NCBI RefSeq assembly: GCF_000188295.1
Contig: NZ_GL831112.1
Span: 180,311 to 216,572, forward strand
Reading direction: 5' to 3'
Source: Streptococcus vestibularis ATCC 49124
GTDB lineage: Bacteria; Bacillota; Bacilli; Lactobacillales; Streptococcaceae
DNA: 36,262 nt
Positions 6,846-15,738 of the stretch are shown in pieces. The first letter of the stretch is position 1. Every line of letters starts with the position of its first letter. The translations under genes and the position numbers were made by a program. Under the pieces are notes generated by a model. The model was not told the DNA's origin and made no database searches. It saw only the letters and a list, made by a program, of their open reading frames with translations.

Positions 6846-7718
6846 TTGCAAGGAAGAATTATCAAAGCACTAGCAGGTTTCTATTATGTAGAGCATGATG
6901 GTGTTGTTTACCAGACGCGTGCACGAGGAAATTTTAGAAAAAAAGGGCAAACACCTTATGTTGGAGATTTTGTTGAATTTTCGGCAGAGGAAAATTCAGA
7001 GGGGTATATCCTTGAAATCGGTCAACGAATCAATAGTCTAGTGCGTCCGCCCATTGTCAATATCGATCAGGCTGTGGTTATTATGTCTGCTAAGGAACCA
7101 GATTTTAACAGTAATCTTTTGGATCGTTTTTTGGTTTTACTAGAGCATAAACATATAAAACCTGTAATCTATATTTCTAAGATGGATTTGGTTGAAGATG
7201 ATTCGGAGATGAAGACTATTCAAACACAGTATCAACGAATTGGTTTTGATTTTGTCTTTAGTTTGGAAGAACTATTGTCTCTCTTGGCTGATAAAGTCAC
7301 AGTCTTCATGGGGCAGACAGGTGTTGGAAAATCAACCTTGTTGAACCGTATTGCCCCAGAGTTGAAGTTGGAAACAGGTGAGATTTCAGACAGTTTAGGT
7401 CGTGGACGTCATACTACAAGGGCTGTAAGTCTTTATGATGTTCATGGAGGGAAGATTGCTGATACACCAGGATTCTCTTCGCTAGATTATGAAGTGGATA
7501 ATGCCGAGGACTTGAGTGAAGCTTTTTCAGAAATCCGTCAAGCTAGTCATGGCTGTAAATTCCGTTCTTGTACTCATACCCATGAGCCTTTTTGTGCTGT
7601 TAAGGATGAGGTTGAAGATGGCCAAATATGGCAAGTCCGTTATGATAATTACCTTCAATTTTTAAGTGAAATTGAAAACCGTCGTGAAACATATAAAAAA
7701 ACTGTAAAAAGAAAGTAG
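6846..7718 (+). CDS. rsgA: Ribosome small subunit-dependent GTPase RsgA
   Basis: A 290-residue circularly permuted GTPase that checks and releases late 30S precursors. It has an N-terminal OB fold ([15 protein letters not shown]), then the permuted G motifs: ISKMDLVED (G4-like), [12 protein letters not shown] (P loop, near residue 155), the T-rich [10 protein letters not shown] and DTPGFSS (G3). A C-terminal zinc-binding cluster [14 protein letters not shown] is near residues 235-250. The start is TTG, with GAGGAG 5-10 bases upstream; no ATG fits. It heads an operon with rpe 7 bases downstream. Confidence 0.95.
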   Translation: MQGRIIKALAGFYYVEHDGVVYQTRARGNFRKKGQTPYVGDFVEFSAEENSEGYILEIGQRINSLVRPPIVNIDQAVVIMSAKEPDFNSNLLDRFLVLLEHKHIKPVIYISKMDLVEDDSEMKTIQTQYQRIGFDFVFSLEELLSLLADKVTVFMGQTGVGKSTLLNRIAPELKLETGEISDSLGRGRHTTRAVSLYDVHGGKIADTPGFSSLDYEVDNAEDLSEAFSEIRQASHGCKFRSCTHTHEPFCAVKDEVEDGQIWQVRYDNYLQFLSEIENRRETYKKTVKRK

Positions 7719-7725
7719 GTCTCTC

Positions 7726-8385
7726 ATGTCTTATAAAATTGCTCCGTCTATCCTAGCTGCTGACTATGCTAATTTTGCTTCAGAACTAGCTCGTATTGAT
7801 GCATCAGGTGCGGAATATGTTCACATTGATATTATGGATGGTCAATTTGTTCCTAATATCAGTTGGGGAGCAGATGTGGTCGCTAGCATGCGTAAACATA
7901 GCAAGTTAGTTTTTGATTGCCACCTTATGGTTGTTGATCCTGAGCGTTATGTGGATGCCTATGCACAAGCTGGTGCAGATATCATGACCATTCATGTTGA
8001 AGCTACTAAACATATTCATGGTGCCCTCCAGAAAATCAAAGCTGCTGGTATGAAAGCAGGTGTTGTGATTAATCCTGGAACCCCAGTTGAGGCACTTATT
8101 CCTGTACTTGATTTAGTGGATCAAGTACTTATCATGACTGTAAATCCAGGTTTTGGTGGTCAGGCGTTCATTCCAGAAATGATGTCTAAAGTAGAGCGTG
8201 TTGTGGAGCTTCGTGAAAAAGGTGGCTATTCATTCGATATTGAAGTTGATGGTGGTGTAGATAATAATACTATTGCAGCGTGTGCCAAGGCGGGAGCTAA
8301 TGTTTTTGTAGCAGGCTCTTACCTCTTCAAAAATCCTGATTTGACAGCGCAAGTTCAAACGCTTCGTGATGCTATCGATGCCTAA
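7726..8385 (+). CDS. rpe: Ribulose-phosphate 3-epimerase
   Basis: A 219-residue TIM-barrel enzyme interconverting ribulose 5-phosphate and xylulose 5-phosphate in the pentose phosphate pathway. Family motifs are all present: APSILAADYANF, HIDIMDGQFVPN, FDCHLMVVDPERY, TIHVEA, MTVNPGFGGQ and EVDGGVDNNT with the phosphate-binding VAGSYLF. The His and Asp residues that bind the metal and do the acid-base chemistry are kept. It is the second gene of the rsgA operon and overlaps thiN by 8 bases. Confidence 0.96.
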   Translation: MSYKIAPSILAADYANFASELARIDASGAEYVHIDIMDGQFVPNISWGADVVASMRKHSKLVFDCHLMVVDPERYVDAYAQAGADIMTIHVEATKHIHGALQKIKAAGMKAGVVINPGTPVEALIPVLDLVDQVLIMTVNPGFGGQAFIPEMMSKVERVVELREKGGYSFDIEVDGGVDNNTIAACAKAGANVFVAGSYLFKNPDLTAQVQTLRDAIDA

Positions 8386-9010
8386 AATAGCTTTATTTGT
8401 CGGTGGTGAGCTAGAGTGGTTCACTACCGATTTTGATTATTTTGTTGGGGTGGATCGCGCGTGCTTACGTTTGTTGGAGTTAGGTTTACCTATTGATTTG
8501 GCTGTCGGAGACTTTGATTCAGTATCTCGGTCAGAGTTAGAGATGATTCAATCAGCTGCCAAAGATTGTATGATTGCTCCAGCTGAAAAGGATGATACGG
8601 ATACAGAGTTAGCTCTAAAAATTATATTTCAATTATATCCTGAGGCGGAAGTAACTATTTTCGGTGCTTTTGGTGGCAGAATTGATCATATGTTATCAAA
8701 TATATTTTTGGTCAGCGATCTTGAATTAGCTCCTTTTATGAGGTGTATCTGTTTGCGAGATAAGCAAAATAAGATTACTTATTATCCAGAAGGAAGTCAT
8801 AAAGTTTTACCAGAACCCGGAATGACATATGTTTCTTTTTTACATGAAGGTGATGGAAAACTGATGATTTTGGGAGCAAAATACGAATTAACTAATATGA
8901 ATTATTTCCAGAAGAAAATCTATTCTAGCAATGAATTCGTTGATGGTCCAATTCAAGTGATTGTGCCAAATGGATATGTGATTGTCATCCAGACTAAAGA
9001 TAGGAGTTAG
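8378..9010 (+). CDS. thiN: Thiamine pyrophosphokinase
   Basis: A 210-residue protein that converts thiamine to thiamine pyrophosphate using ATP. Motifs: VGVDRACLRLLELG, AVGDFDSVSRSE (DFDS), EKDDTDTELAL and FGAFGGRIDHMLSN, followed by a C-terminal beta-rich thiamine-binding domain. I place the start at 8378 (MPKIALFVGGE), where ATGCCTAA overlaps the rpe stop; an ATG at 8366 lies deeper inside rpe and is less likely. The overlap suggests coupled translation. The operon therefore joins a pentose phosphate enzyme with the kinase making the cofactor of transketolase. Confidence 0.93.
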   Translation: MPKIALFVGGELEWFTTDFDYFVGVDRACLRLLELGLPIDLAVGDFDSVSRSELEMIQSAAKDCMIAPAEKDDTDTELALKIIFQLYPEAEVTIFGAFGGRIDHMLSNIFLVSDLELAPFMRCICLRDKQNKITYYPEGSHKVLPEPGMTYVSFLHEGDGKLMILGAKYELTNMNYFQKKIYSSNEFVDGPIQVIVPNGYVIVIQTKDRS

Positions 9011-9011
9011 T

Positions 9012-10286
9012 ATGATTTATCTACTTACACTTTTAACTTTATTAAGCTTGGGGATTCTTATTTCTCTTTTCTTGAAGAATATGGAGTTAAAAGAACAGAT
9101 TAATAAGAGTTTGGAAGAAAATGCAGATAATCTTTCAGATCAAGTTTCGTTTCAATTGGAAAGTTTTGCTAAGACAAACCAATTGGAAACGACAAAGCAA
9201 TTGAACCAATTGCAGATGGAACTATATCAACAGTTGACAGATATCCGAGAGGTTTTACATCAAAATTTGTCTGATAATCGAGACCGTTCTGACCAACGCC
9301 TTGAGCAAATAAACCAAAGCTTAACCAAAGCTGTTAAAGATATGCAGGATTCCAATGAGAAACGTTTGGAACAAATACGTCAGACAGTTGAAGAGAAACT
9401 TGAGCAAACCTTACAAACACGTTTACAAGCCTCTTTTGAGACGGTTTCAAGACAATTAGAGTCGGTTAACCAGGGCTTGGGGGAAATGAAAAATGTAGCC
9501 AAGGATGTTGGAAGTCTTAACAAGGTCCTTTCAAATACAAAAACACGAGGTATTTTGGGTGAGCTTCAATTAGGACAAATTATTGAAGATATATTGACTG
9601 TTAATCAGTACGAGCGAGAATTTCCTACGGTGTCAGGTTCAAGTGAACGAGTTGAATATGCAATCAAAATGCCAGGAAACCATAAAGATGAATATATCTA
9701 CCTTCCCATTGATTCTAAGTTTCCTTTGGAAGATTACTATCGTCTGGAAGATGCTTATGAATCTGGTAATAAAGAGGAAATTGAGAATCACCGTAAGTCA
9801 CTTTTGACTAGTATTAAGCGATTTGCAAAGGATATTAACAAGAAGTATCTTAACCCACCTGAAACCACAAATTTTGGCATATTGTTTTTGCCGACGGAAG
9901 GACTTTATGCTGAGGTAGTACGCCAACCAGCCTTCTTTGATGCCCTTCGTCGCGAGGAGAATATTGTTATCGCAGGTCCGTCAACCTTATCAGCACTTTT
10001 AAATTCATTGTCTGTAGGATTTAGAACTTTGAATATTCAAAAGAATGCGGATGATATTAGTAAAATTTTAGGCAACGTCAAACTAGAGTTTGGCAGGTTT
10101 GGAGATATGTTAGCTAAAGCTCAGAAACAATTGAATACAGCAAGTAAAACAGTCGATAGTCTTCTTAACACAAGGAGTAGGGCAATTGTTAGAGCTCTTG
10201 ATACAATTGAAACCTATCAAGACAGTGCGACACAAAGTTTGTTGGATTTACCACGATTAGAAAACGAGGACAAGCATGAAGATTAA
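9012..10286 (+). CDS. rmuC: DNA recombination protein RmuC
   Basis: A 424-residue protein with one N-terminal membrane segment (MIYLLTLLTLLSLGILISLF), a long coiled coil (about residues 25-180, rich in Q, E, L and R) and a C-terminal nuclease-like RmuC domain (TRGILGELQLGQIIEDIL, YLPIDSKFPLEDYYRLEDA, ILFLPTEGLYAEVVR). The family limits recombination at inverted repeats; its enzymatic role is not settled. I place the start at 9012 because AGGAG (9002-9006) lies 5 bases before it, just after the thiN stop. The end overlaps yhaM by 11 bases. Confidence 0.92.
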   Translation: MIYLLTLLTLLSLGILISLFLKNMELKEQINKSLEENADNLSDQVSFQLESFAKTNQLETTKQLNQLQMELYQQLTDIREVLHQNLSDNRDRSDQRLEQINQSLTKAVKDMQDSNEKRLEQIRQTVEEKLEQTLQTRLQASFETVSRQLESVNQGLGEMKNVAKDVGSLNKVLSNTKTRGILGELQLGQIIEDILTVNQYEREFPTVSGSSERVEYAIKMPGNHKDEYIYLPIDSKFPLEDYYRLEDAYESGNKEEIENHRKSLLTSIKRFAKDINKKYLNPPETTNFGILFLPTEGLYAEVVRQPAFFDALRREENIVIAGPSTLSALLNSLSVGFRTLNIQKNADDISKILGNVKLEFGRFGDMLAKAQKQLNTASKTVDSLLNTRSRAIVRALDTIETYQDSATQSLLDLPRLENEDKHED

Positions 10287-11217
10287 TCAAATGAAAAAAG
10301 ACGAGTATTTTGAAGGCTTTTATCTGATTAAGTGTGCAGAGGTACGTAAGACAAGAGCGGGAAAGGACTATATTGCCTTTACCTTCCAGGATGATTCCGG
10401 TGAGATTTCAGGAAATTTATGGGACGCTCAGCCATATAATGTTGAAGAATTTACTGCTGGTAAGGTAGTTCATATGGAAGGACGCCGAGAGGTTTATAAT
10501 AATACTCCTCAGGTCAATCAAATTACCTTGCGACTCCCTTCATTTGGTGAGCCAAATGATCCAGCTGATTTCAAAGAGAAACCACCAGTAAATCCTTCCG
10601 AAGTACGTGAATACCTAGAGCAAATGATTTTCAAGATTGAGGAAGCAACTTGGCAGCGTGTTGTTCGTGCCCTTTATCGTAAGTATAATAAAGAGTTTTT
10701 CACTTTTCCAGCTGCTAAAACAAATCACCATGCTTTTGAAAGTGGACTAGCCTATCATACAGCTACTATGGTTCGCCTAGCGGATAGCATTGGAGATATT
10801 TATCCAGAGCTCAATAAGAGTCTACTCTTTGCCGGAATTATGCTTCATGATTTAGCTAAGGTCATTGAACTTACTGGTCCTGAACATACTGAGTATACGG
10901 TTCGTGGAAACTTGATTGGTCATATTGCTTTGATTGATGAAGAAATCACCAAAGTTCTTGTTGAGCTGAATATTGATGATACGCGTGAGGATGTCGTTGT
11001 TTTGCGTCATGTCATTCTCAGCCATCACGGACAACTAGAGTACGGTAGTCCAGTGCGCCCCCGTATTATGGAGGCAGAGATTATTCATATGATTGATAAT
11101 CTTGATGCCAGTATGATGATGATGACGACAGCCCTTAACCTAGTAGGACCAGGAGAAATGACAAATCGTCTCTTTGCTATGGATAATCGTTCCTTCTACA
11201 AGCCAAAATTTGATTGA
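10276..11217 (+). CDS. yhaM: 3'-5' exoribonuclease YhaM
   Basis: A 313-residue nuclease with an N-terminal OB fold (residues about 10-90, with KTRAGKDYIAFTFQDDSG) and a C-terminal HD domain. Metal-binding residues are visible: HHAFESGLAYHT near residue 155, LLFAGIMLHDLAKV (the HD pair) near 190, then LRHVILSHHGQLEYGSPVRP and EAEIIHMIDNLDA. The family trims short 3' tails left after transcription termination in Firmicutes. It is the last gene of the rsgA operon and is followed by a terminator. Confidence 0.94.
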   Translation: MKINQMKKDEYFEGFYLIKCAEVRKTRAGKDYIAFTFQDDSGEISGNLWDAQPYNVEEFTAGKVVHMEGRREVYNNTPQVNQITLRLPSFGEPNDPADFKEKPPVNPSEVREYLEQMIFKIEEATWQRVVRALYRKYNKEFFTFPAAKTNHHAFESGLAYHTATMVRLADSIGDIYPELNKSLLFAGIMLHDLAKVIELTGPEHTEYTVRGNLIGHIALIDEEITKVLVELNIDDTREDVVVLRHVILSHHGQLEYGSPVRPRIMEAEIIHMIDNLDASMMMMTTALNLVGPGEMTNRLFAMDNRSFYKPKFD

Positions 11218-11229
11218 AATCGAAATTAA

Positions 11230-11259
11230 GTGAGCATTTCATATGAAAATGTTCGTTTT
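11230..11259 (+). terminator. Terminator of the rsgA-yhaM operon
   Basis: GAGCATTT, loop CATATG, AAATGTTC (with one G-T pair) and a G, then T6. It sits just before the purR promoter. Confidence 0.75.
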
Positions 11260-11270
11260 TTGCTGTATTA

Positions 11271-11279
11271 TGGTATAAT
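11271..11279 (+). promoter_or_regulatory. Extended -10 promoter of purR
   Basis: TGGTATAAT (TATAAT at 11274-11279), no strong -35 box. The leader of purR would be about 25 bases. Confidence 0.65.
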
Positions 11280-11310
11280 AGTTAAAAAGTACAGAAAATA
11301 TAGGTAACAT

Positions 11311-12135
11311 ATGAAATTAAAACGAAGTGAGCGTATGGTAGTGATTTCAAACTACCTGATTAATAATCCTTATCAATTGACAAGCCTCAACACCTTTGCA
11401 GAGCGTTATGAAGCTGCAAAGTCTTCAATCTCAGAAGATGTTGCTATCATTAAAAAAGCTTTTGAGGAAAGTCAAATAGGAGAAATCGAAACAGTAACTG
11501 GTGCATCTGGCGGTGTTATGTTTACACCGACTATTTCTGATGAAGATGCGAGAAGTCTGGTTGAAGATCTTTGTAAGCGTCTTTCCGAGAGTGATCGTAT
11601 CTTACCAGGTGGTTATCTCTACCTATCTGATTTATTGAGTACACCGTCTATTTTGAAAAATGTTGGTCGTATCATTGCCAGCGCCTTTAAAGGACAAAAA
11701 ATTGATGCTGTTATGACTGTTGCAACTAAAGGAGTTCCTTTAGCAAATGCAGTAGCAGATGTCTTGAACATTCCATTTGTTATTGTTCGTCGTGACCTGA
11801 AAATTACAGAAGGTTCAACCGTATCGGTAAACTACGTTAGTGGTTCAAGTGATCGTATTGAAAAAATGTTCCTTTCAAAACGCAGTTTGAAACCTAATAG
11901 CCGCGTCCTTATTGTTGATGATTTTCTTAAAGGTGGTGGTACCATTACGGGTATGATTAGCTTGCTTTCAGAATTTGATAGTGAGTTAGTAGGTGTAGCT
12001 GTATTTGCAGAAAATGCTAAAGGCGATCGTGATATCCATGAATATAAATCATTACTTACTGTTTCTGACATCGATGTAAAAGCACAAAAAGTAGAAGTTG
12101 AAGTAGGTAATATTTTCGATAAATCAAAAGCTTAA
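11311..12135 (+). CDS. purR: Pur operon regulator PurR
   Basis: A 274-residue Gram-positive PurR. It has an N-terminal winged helix (residues 1-73, with SISEDVAIIKKAF) and a phosphoribosyltransferase-like effector domain with the PRPP loop VLIVDDFLKGGGTI near residue 200. It controls purine synthesis genes by binding PurBox sites and responds to PRPP. The ribosome site is weak (ATAGGTAAC). It has its own promoter and terminator, so it is a single-gene unit; I see no clear PurBox pair in its short leader. It is usual for streptococcal purR to precede the str genes. Confidence 0.95.
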   Translation: MKLKRSERMVVISNYLINNPYQLTSLNTFAERYEAAKSSISEDVAIIKKAFEESQIGEIETVTGASGGVMFTPTISDEDARSLVEDLCKRLSESDRILPGGYLYLSDLLSTPSILKNVGRIIASAFKGQKIDAVMTVATKGVPLANAVADVLNIPFVIVRRDLKITEGSTVSVNYVSGSSDRIEKMFLSKRSLKPNSRVLIVDDFLKGGGTITGMISLLSEFDSELVGVAVFAENAKGDRDIHEYKSLLTVSDIDVKAQKVEVEVGNIFDKSKA

Positions 12136-12140
12136 AACGT

Positions 12141-12174
12141 AATTCCTAATTTGATGATTAGGAATTTTTCTTTT
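12141..12174 (+). terminator. Terminator of purR
   Basis: AATTCCTAAT, loop TTG plus ATG-flank, ATTAGGAATT, then TTTCTTTTT; the stem is perfect in its AT-GC core. Confidence 0.85.
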
Positions 12175-12187
12175 TAACAAGAAAGTC

Positions 12188-12217
12188 TTGACAATAATTA
12201 TCAAAAAATGATACTAT
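12188..12217 (+). promoter_or_regulatory. Promoter of rpsL-rpsG
   Basis: A perfect TTGACA (12188-12193), an 18-base spacer and TACTAT (12212-12217). Start expected near 12224, giving a leader of about 130 bases. Confidence 0.7.
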
Positions 12218-12225
12218 ATTAGACG

Positions 12226-12322
12226 GTACTTTTTACTTTTGGTCTCTCAAAAGTGTACAGAGACGTGCTGACATAAGTTGCAAAAGTACACACAGATATG
12301 GGCTGTCACCAAGTGCCATATC
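12226..12322 (+). promoter_or_regulatory. Structured 5' leader of rpsL, possible pseudoknot
   Basis: Four complementary pairs are visible. GTACTTTT (12226-12233) pairs with AAAAGTAC (12282-12289). Inside, ACTTTTG (12235-12241) pairs with CAAAAGT (12248-12254), and the loop between them, GTCTCT (12242-12247), is an exact complement of AGAGAC (12259-12264). Downstream GATATGG (12295-12301) pairs with CCATATC (12316-12322). The loop-to-downstream match allows either an H-type pseudoknot or a switch between two hairpins. Such leaders often mediate feedback by a ribosomal protein (here S12 or S7); that role is inferred. Confidence 0.5.
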
Positions 12323-12354
12323 AACCAAAAATAAAAAAACACAGGAGAATGTAG

Positions 12355-12768
12355 ATGCCTACAATTAACCAATTGGTTCGTAAACCACGTCAATCAAAAG
12401 TTGTTAAATCTAAATCACCAGCTTTGAACGTTGGTTACAACAGCCACAAAAAAGTTCAAACTAACGTATCTTCACCACAAAAACGTGGTGTTGCAACACG
12501 TGTTGGAACAATGACACCTAAAAAACCTAACTCAGCCCTTCGTAAATTCGCTCGTGTACGTTTGAGCAACCTTATCGAAGTTACTGCTTACATCCCAGGT
12601 ATCGGACACAACCTCCAAGAACACAGCGTTGTTCTTATCCGTGGTGGACGTGTAAAAGACCTTCCAGGGGTACGTTACCACATCGTCCGTGGTGCACTTG
12701 ATACTGCAGGTGTAGCTGATCGTAAACAAAGCCGTTCTAAATACGGTGCTAAACGTCCTAAAGGATAA
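12355..12768 (+). CDS. rpsL: 30S ribosomal protein S12
   Basis: A 137-residue S12 of the decoding centre, matching the family throughout ([61 protein letters not shown]). Lysine 56 in the TPKKPNS loop, where changes give streptomycin resistance in streptococci, is wild type. Codon use is strongly biased, as in highly expressed genes. AGGAGAATGTAG precedes the ATG. It is the first gene of the str unit, 18 bases before rpsG; the leader upstream is highly structured. Confidence 0.98.
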   Translation: MPTINQLVRKPRQSKVVKSKSPALNVGYNSHKKVQTNVSSPQKRGVATRVGTMTPKKPNSALRKFARVRLSNLIEVTAYIPGIGHNLQEHSVVLIRGGRVKDLPGVRYHIVRGALDTAGVADRKQSRSKYGAKRPKG

Positions 12769-12786
12769 GAAGGGAGATAAGATAAA

Positions 12787-13257
12787 ATGAGTCGTAAGAA
12801 TAGAGCGCCTAAACGCGAAGTATTGGCAGATCCATTGTACAATTCAAAAATCGTTACACGTCTTATCAACCGTGTAATGCTTGACGGTAAACGTGGTACT
12901 GCTGCAACAATCGTATACGATGCTTTCGAGCAAATCAAAGAAGCAACTGGAAACGATGCTCTTGAAGTATTTGAAACAGCTATGGACAACATCATGCCTG
13001 TACTTGAAGTACGTGCACGTCGTGTCGGTGGTTCAAACTACCAAGTCCCAGTTGAAGTTCGTCCAGAACGTCGTACAACTCTTGGTCTTCGTTGGTTGGT
13101 TAACGCATCACGTGCGCGTGGTGAACACACTATGAAAGATCGTCTTGCAAAAGAAATCATGGATGCTGCAAACAACACTGGTGCATCAGTTAAGAAACGT
13201 GAAGATACTCACAAAATGGCTGAAGCAAACCGTGCCTTTGCACACTTCCGCTGGTAA
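12787..13257 (+). CDS. rpsG: 30S ribosomal protein S7
   Basis: A 156-residue S7, the protein that organises the head of the 30S subunit and contacts the 3' domain of 16S rRNA. It has the full family sequence ([76 protein letters not shown]). AAGGGAG lies ahead of the ATG. In many bacteria rpsG is followed at once by fusA; here a 212-base gap holds a terminator and a separate fusA promoter. Confidence 0.98.
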   Translation: MSRKNRAPKREVLADPLYNSKIVTRLINRVMLDGKRGTAATIVYDAFEQIKEATGNDALEVFETAMDNIMPVLEVRARRVGGSNYQVPVEVRPERRTTLGLRWLVNASRARGEHTMKDRLAKEIMDAANNTGASVKKREDTHKMAEANRAFAHFRW

Positions 13258-13380
13258 TCATAAGTTTCAAGCTGAATTACAGTCATATATTCATAAGCTA
13301 AGATTATGGATTTGTAATAGGCTGACTCTGAATTCAAATAATATAATTCATATCATTTGAAAACCAGTTAAATATTAGTG

Positions 13381-13413
13381 AAAAAACGGGTAGGTCCTGC
13401 CTATCCGTTTTTT
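13381..13413 (+). terminator. Terminator of rpsL-rpsG
   Basis: CGGGTAGG, loop TCCTG-type, CCTATCCG (one G-T pair) flanked by A6 and T6. The 120 bases before it, after the rpsG stop, hold nothing recognisable. Confidence 0.88.
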
Positions 13414-13421
13414 GACAATAA

Positions 13422-13430
13422 TGTTATAAT
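13422..13430 (+). promoter_or_regulatory. Extended -10 promoter of fusA
   Basis: TGTTATAAT (TATAAT at 13425-13430), 39 bases before the fusA ATG. The TTGACA at 13412-13417 is only 7 bases from it and cannot be the matching -35 box. Confidence 0.6.
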
Positions 13431-13469
13431 AAATAAGTAAACTAAAATATTTATAGGAGAATAAACCTA

Positions 13470-15551
13470 ATGGCACGCGAATTTTCACTTGCAAAAACTC
13501 GTAATATCGGTATCATGGCCCACGTCGATGCCGGTAAAACAACTACAACAGAGCGTATCCTTTACTACACTGGTAAAATTCACAAGATCGGTGAAACTCA
13601 CGAAGGTGCATCACAAATGGACTGGATGGAGCAAGAGCAAGAACGTGGTATCACAATCACTTCTGCCGCTACAACAGCACAATGGAATGGCCACCGTGTT
13701 AACATCATCGATACACCAGGGCACGTGGACTTCACTATCGAAGTACAGCGTTCACTCCGTGTATTGGATGGTGCGGTAACCGTTCTTGACTCACAATCAG
13801 GTGTAGAACCTCAAACTGAAACAGTTTGGCGTCAAGCAACTGAGTATGGTGTTCCACGTATCGTATTTGCCAACAAAATGGATAAAATCGGTGCAGACTT
13901 CCTTTACTCAGTAAGCACACTTCACGATCGTCTTCAAGCAAACGCACACCCAATCCAATTGCCAATCGGTGCTGAAGATGATTTCCGTGGTATCATTGAC
14001 TTGATTAAAATGAAAGCTGAAATCTATACTAATGACCTTGGTACAGATATTCTTGAAGAAGATATTCCAGCTGATTACGTTGATCAAGCAAACGAATACC
14101 GTGAAAAATTGATCGAAGCAGTTGCTGAAACTGACGAAGATTTGATGATGAAATACCTTGAAGGTGAAGAAATCACTAACGAGGAATTGAAAGCAGCTAT
14201 CCGTCGTGCAACAATCAACGTTGAATTCTTCCCAGTTCTTTGTGGTTCTGCCTTCAAGAACAAAGGTGTTCAATTGATGCTTGATGCGGTTATCGATTAC
14301 CTTCCAAGCCCACTTGATATCCCTGCAATTAAAGGTATCAACCCAGATACAGACGAAGAAGAAACTCGTCCAGCATCTGATGATGAGCCATTTGCAGCTC
14401 TTGCCTTCAAGATCATGACTGACCCATTTGTAGGTCGTTTGACATTTATCCGTGTTTACTCAGGTATCCTTCAATCAGGTTCATACGTAATGAACACATC
14501 TAAAGGTAAACGTGAACGTATCGGACGTATCCTTCAAATGCACGCTAACAGCCGTCAAGAAATTGAACAAGTATACGCTGGTGATATCGCCGCTGCTATC
14601 GGTTTGAAAGATACTACAACTGGTGATTCATTGACTGATGAAAAAGCTAAAGTTATTCTTGAGTCAATCGAAGTTCCAGAACCAGTTATCCAATTGATGG
14701 TTGAGCCTAAGACTAAAGCTGACCAAGATAAGATGGGTATTGGTCTTCAAAAACTTGCTGAAGAAGATCCAACATTCCGTGTTGAAACTAACCCTGAAAC
14801 TGGTGAAACAGTTATCTCTGGTATGGGTGAACTTCACCTTGATGTCCTTGTTGACCGTTTGAAACGTGAACACAAAGTTGAAGCAAACGTAGGTGCTCCA
14901 CAAGTATCATACCGTGAAACATTCCGTGCAGCTACACAAGCACGTGGATTCTTCAAACGTCAATCTGGTGGTAAAGGTCAGTTTGGTGATGTTTGGATTG
15001 AATTTACTCCAAATGAAGAAGGTAAAGGTTTCGAATTCGAAAATGCTATCGTCGGTGGTGTGGTTCCACGTGAATTCATCCCTGCAGTAGAAAAAGGATT
15101 GGAAGAATCTATGGCTAACGGTGTCCTTGCTGGATACCCAATGGTTGACATCAAAGCTAAACTTTATGATGGTTCATACCACGATGTCGATTCATCTGAA
15201 ACAGCCTTCAAGATTGCTGCATCTCTTGCACTTAAAGAAGCTGCTAAGACTGCACAACCAACTATTCTTGAGCCAATGATGCTTGTAACTATCACTGTTC
15301 CAGAAGAGAACCTTGGTGATGTTATGGGTCACGTTACTGCTCGTCGTGGACGTGTTGATGGTATGGAAGCACACGGTAACAGCCAAATCGTTCGTGCCTA
15401 TGTACCACTTGCTGAAATGTTCGGTTATGCAACAACACTTCGTTCTGCAACTCAAGGACGTGGTACATTCATGATGGTATTCGACCACTATGAAGATGTT
15501 CCTAAATCAGTTCAAGAAGAAATCATCAAGAAAAATTCTGGTGAAGCTTAA
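13470..15551 (+). CDS. fusA: Translation elongation factor G
   Basis: A 693-residue EF-G, the GTPase that drives ribosomal translocation and, with RRF, ribosome recycling. G motifs: AHVDAGKT (17-24), the switch I region [16 protein letters not shown] (about 81-85) and NKMDKIG (about 135). The remaining domains are complete, including the domain IV region [13 protein letters not shown] and the C-terminal [18 protein letters not shown]. Length is normal and codon use is strongly biased. AGGAGA precedes the ATG. It is a single-gene unit between its own promoter and terminator. Confidence 0.98.
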   Translation: MAREFSLAKTRNIGIMAHVDAGKTTTTERILYYTGKIHKIGETHEGASQMDWMEQEQERGITITSAATTAQWNGHRVNIIDTPGHVDFTIEVQRSLRVLDGAVTVLDSQSGVEPQTETVWRQATEYGVPRIVFANKMDKIGADFLYSVSTLHDRLQANAHPIQLPIGAEDDFRGIIDLIKMKAEIYTNDLGTDILEEDIPADYVDQANEYREKLIEAVAETDEDLMMKYLEGEEITNEELKAAIRRATINVEFFPVLCGSAFKNKGVQLMLDAVIDYLPSPLDIPAIKGINPDTDEEETRPASDDEPFAALAFKIMTDPFVGRLTFIRVYSGILQSGSYVMNTSKGKRERIGRILQMHANSRQEIEQVYAGDIAAAIGLKDTTTGDSLTDEKAKVILESIEVPEPVIQLMVEPKTKADQDKMGIGLQKLAEEDPTFRVETNPETGETVISGMGELHLDVLVDRLKREHKVEANVGAPQVSYRETFRAATQARGFFKRQSGGKGQFGDVWIEFTPNEEGKGFEFENAIVGGVVPREFIPAVEKGLEESMANGVLAGYPMVDIKAKLYDGSYHDVDSSETAFKIAASLALKEAAKTAQPTILEPMMLVTITVPEENLGDVMGHVTARRGRVDGMEAHGNSQIVRAYVPLAEMFGYATTLRSATQGRGTFMMVFDHYEDVPKSVQEEIIKKNSGEA

Positions 15552-15568
15552 TTAGAAGTTTTTAAGTT

Positions 15569-15598
15569 AAGGTGCTTATGAAAGTAAGTGCCTTTTTC
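15569..15598 (+). terminator. Terminator of fusA
   Basis: GGTGCTTA, loop TGAAAG, TAAGTGCC (two G-T pairs), then TTTTTC. Confidence 0.75.
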
Positions 15599-15601
15599 TA
15601 T

Positions 15602-15630
15602 TTGCATTTTCCTGAAAAAAATTATATAAT
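15602..15630 (+). promoter_or_regulatory. Promoter of gap
   Basis: TTGCAT (15602-15607), 17-base spacer, TATAAT (15625-15630). The leader is about 100 bases. Confidence 0.65.
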
Positions 15631-15650
15631 AGGGATGTTAAAAGGTTAAA

Positions 15651-15664
15651 TGAAAGCGCTCAAG
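15651..15664 (+). promoter_or_regulatory. cre-like site in the gap leader
   Basis: TGAAAGCGCTCAAG agrees with the CcpA-binding consensus TGWNANCGNTNWCA at all but the last two positions. It lies about 14 bases after the expected transcription start. Confidence 0.4.
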
Positions 15665-15738
15665 TTAATCTTTTCACAATAGGGAGAGCTTGCTCTCAAA
15701 ATTATATTTATTTGATTTTCATAAGGAGGAAATCACTA

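Noticed and set aside
13412..13430. TTGACA plus TATAAT as a complete fusA promoter
   Set aside because: The spacer is only 7 bases. The TTGACA is part of the rpsG terminator T tract; the extended -10 TGTTATAAT explains the promoter better.
13735..15488. Several minus-strand open frames inside fusA
   Set aside because: They are antisense to a highly biased gene, have Cys/Phe/Ser-rich composition, no ribosome sites and no recognisable domains.
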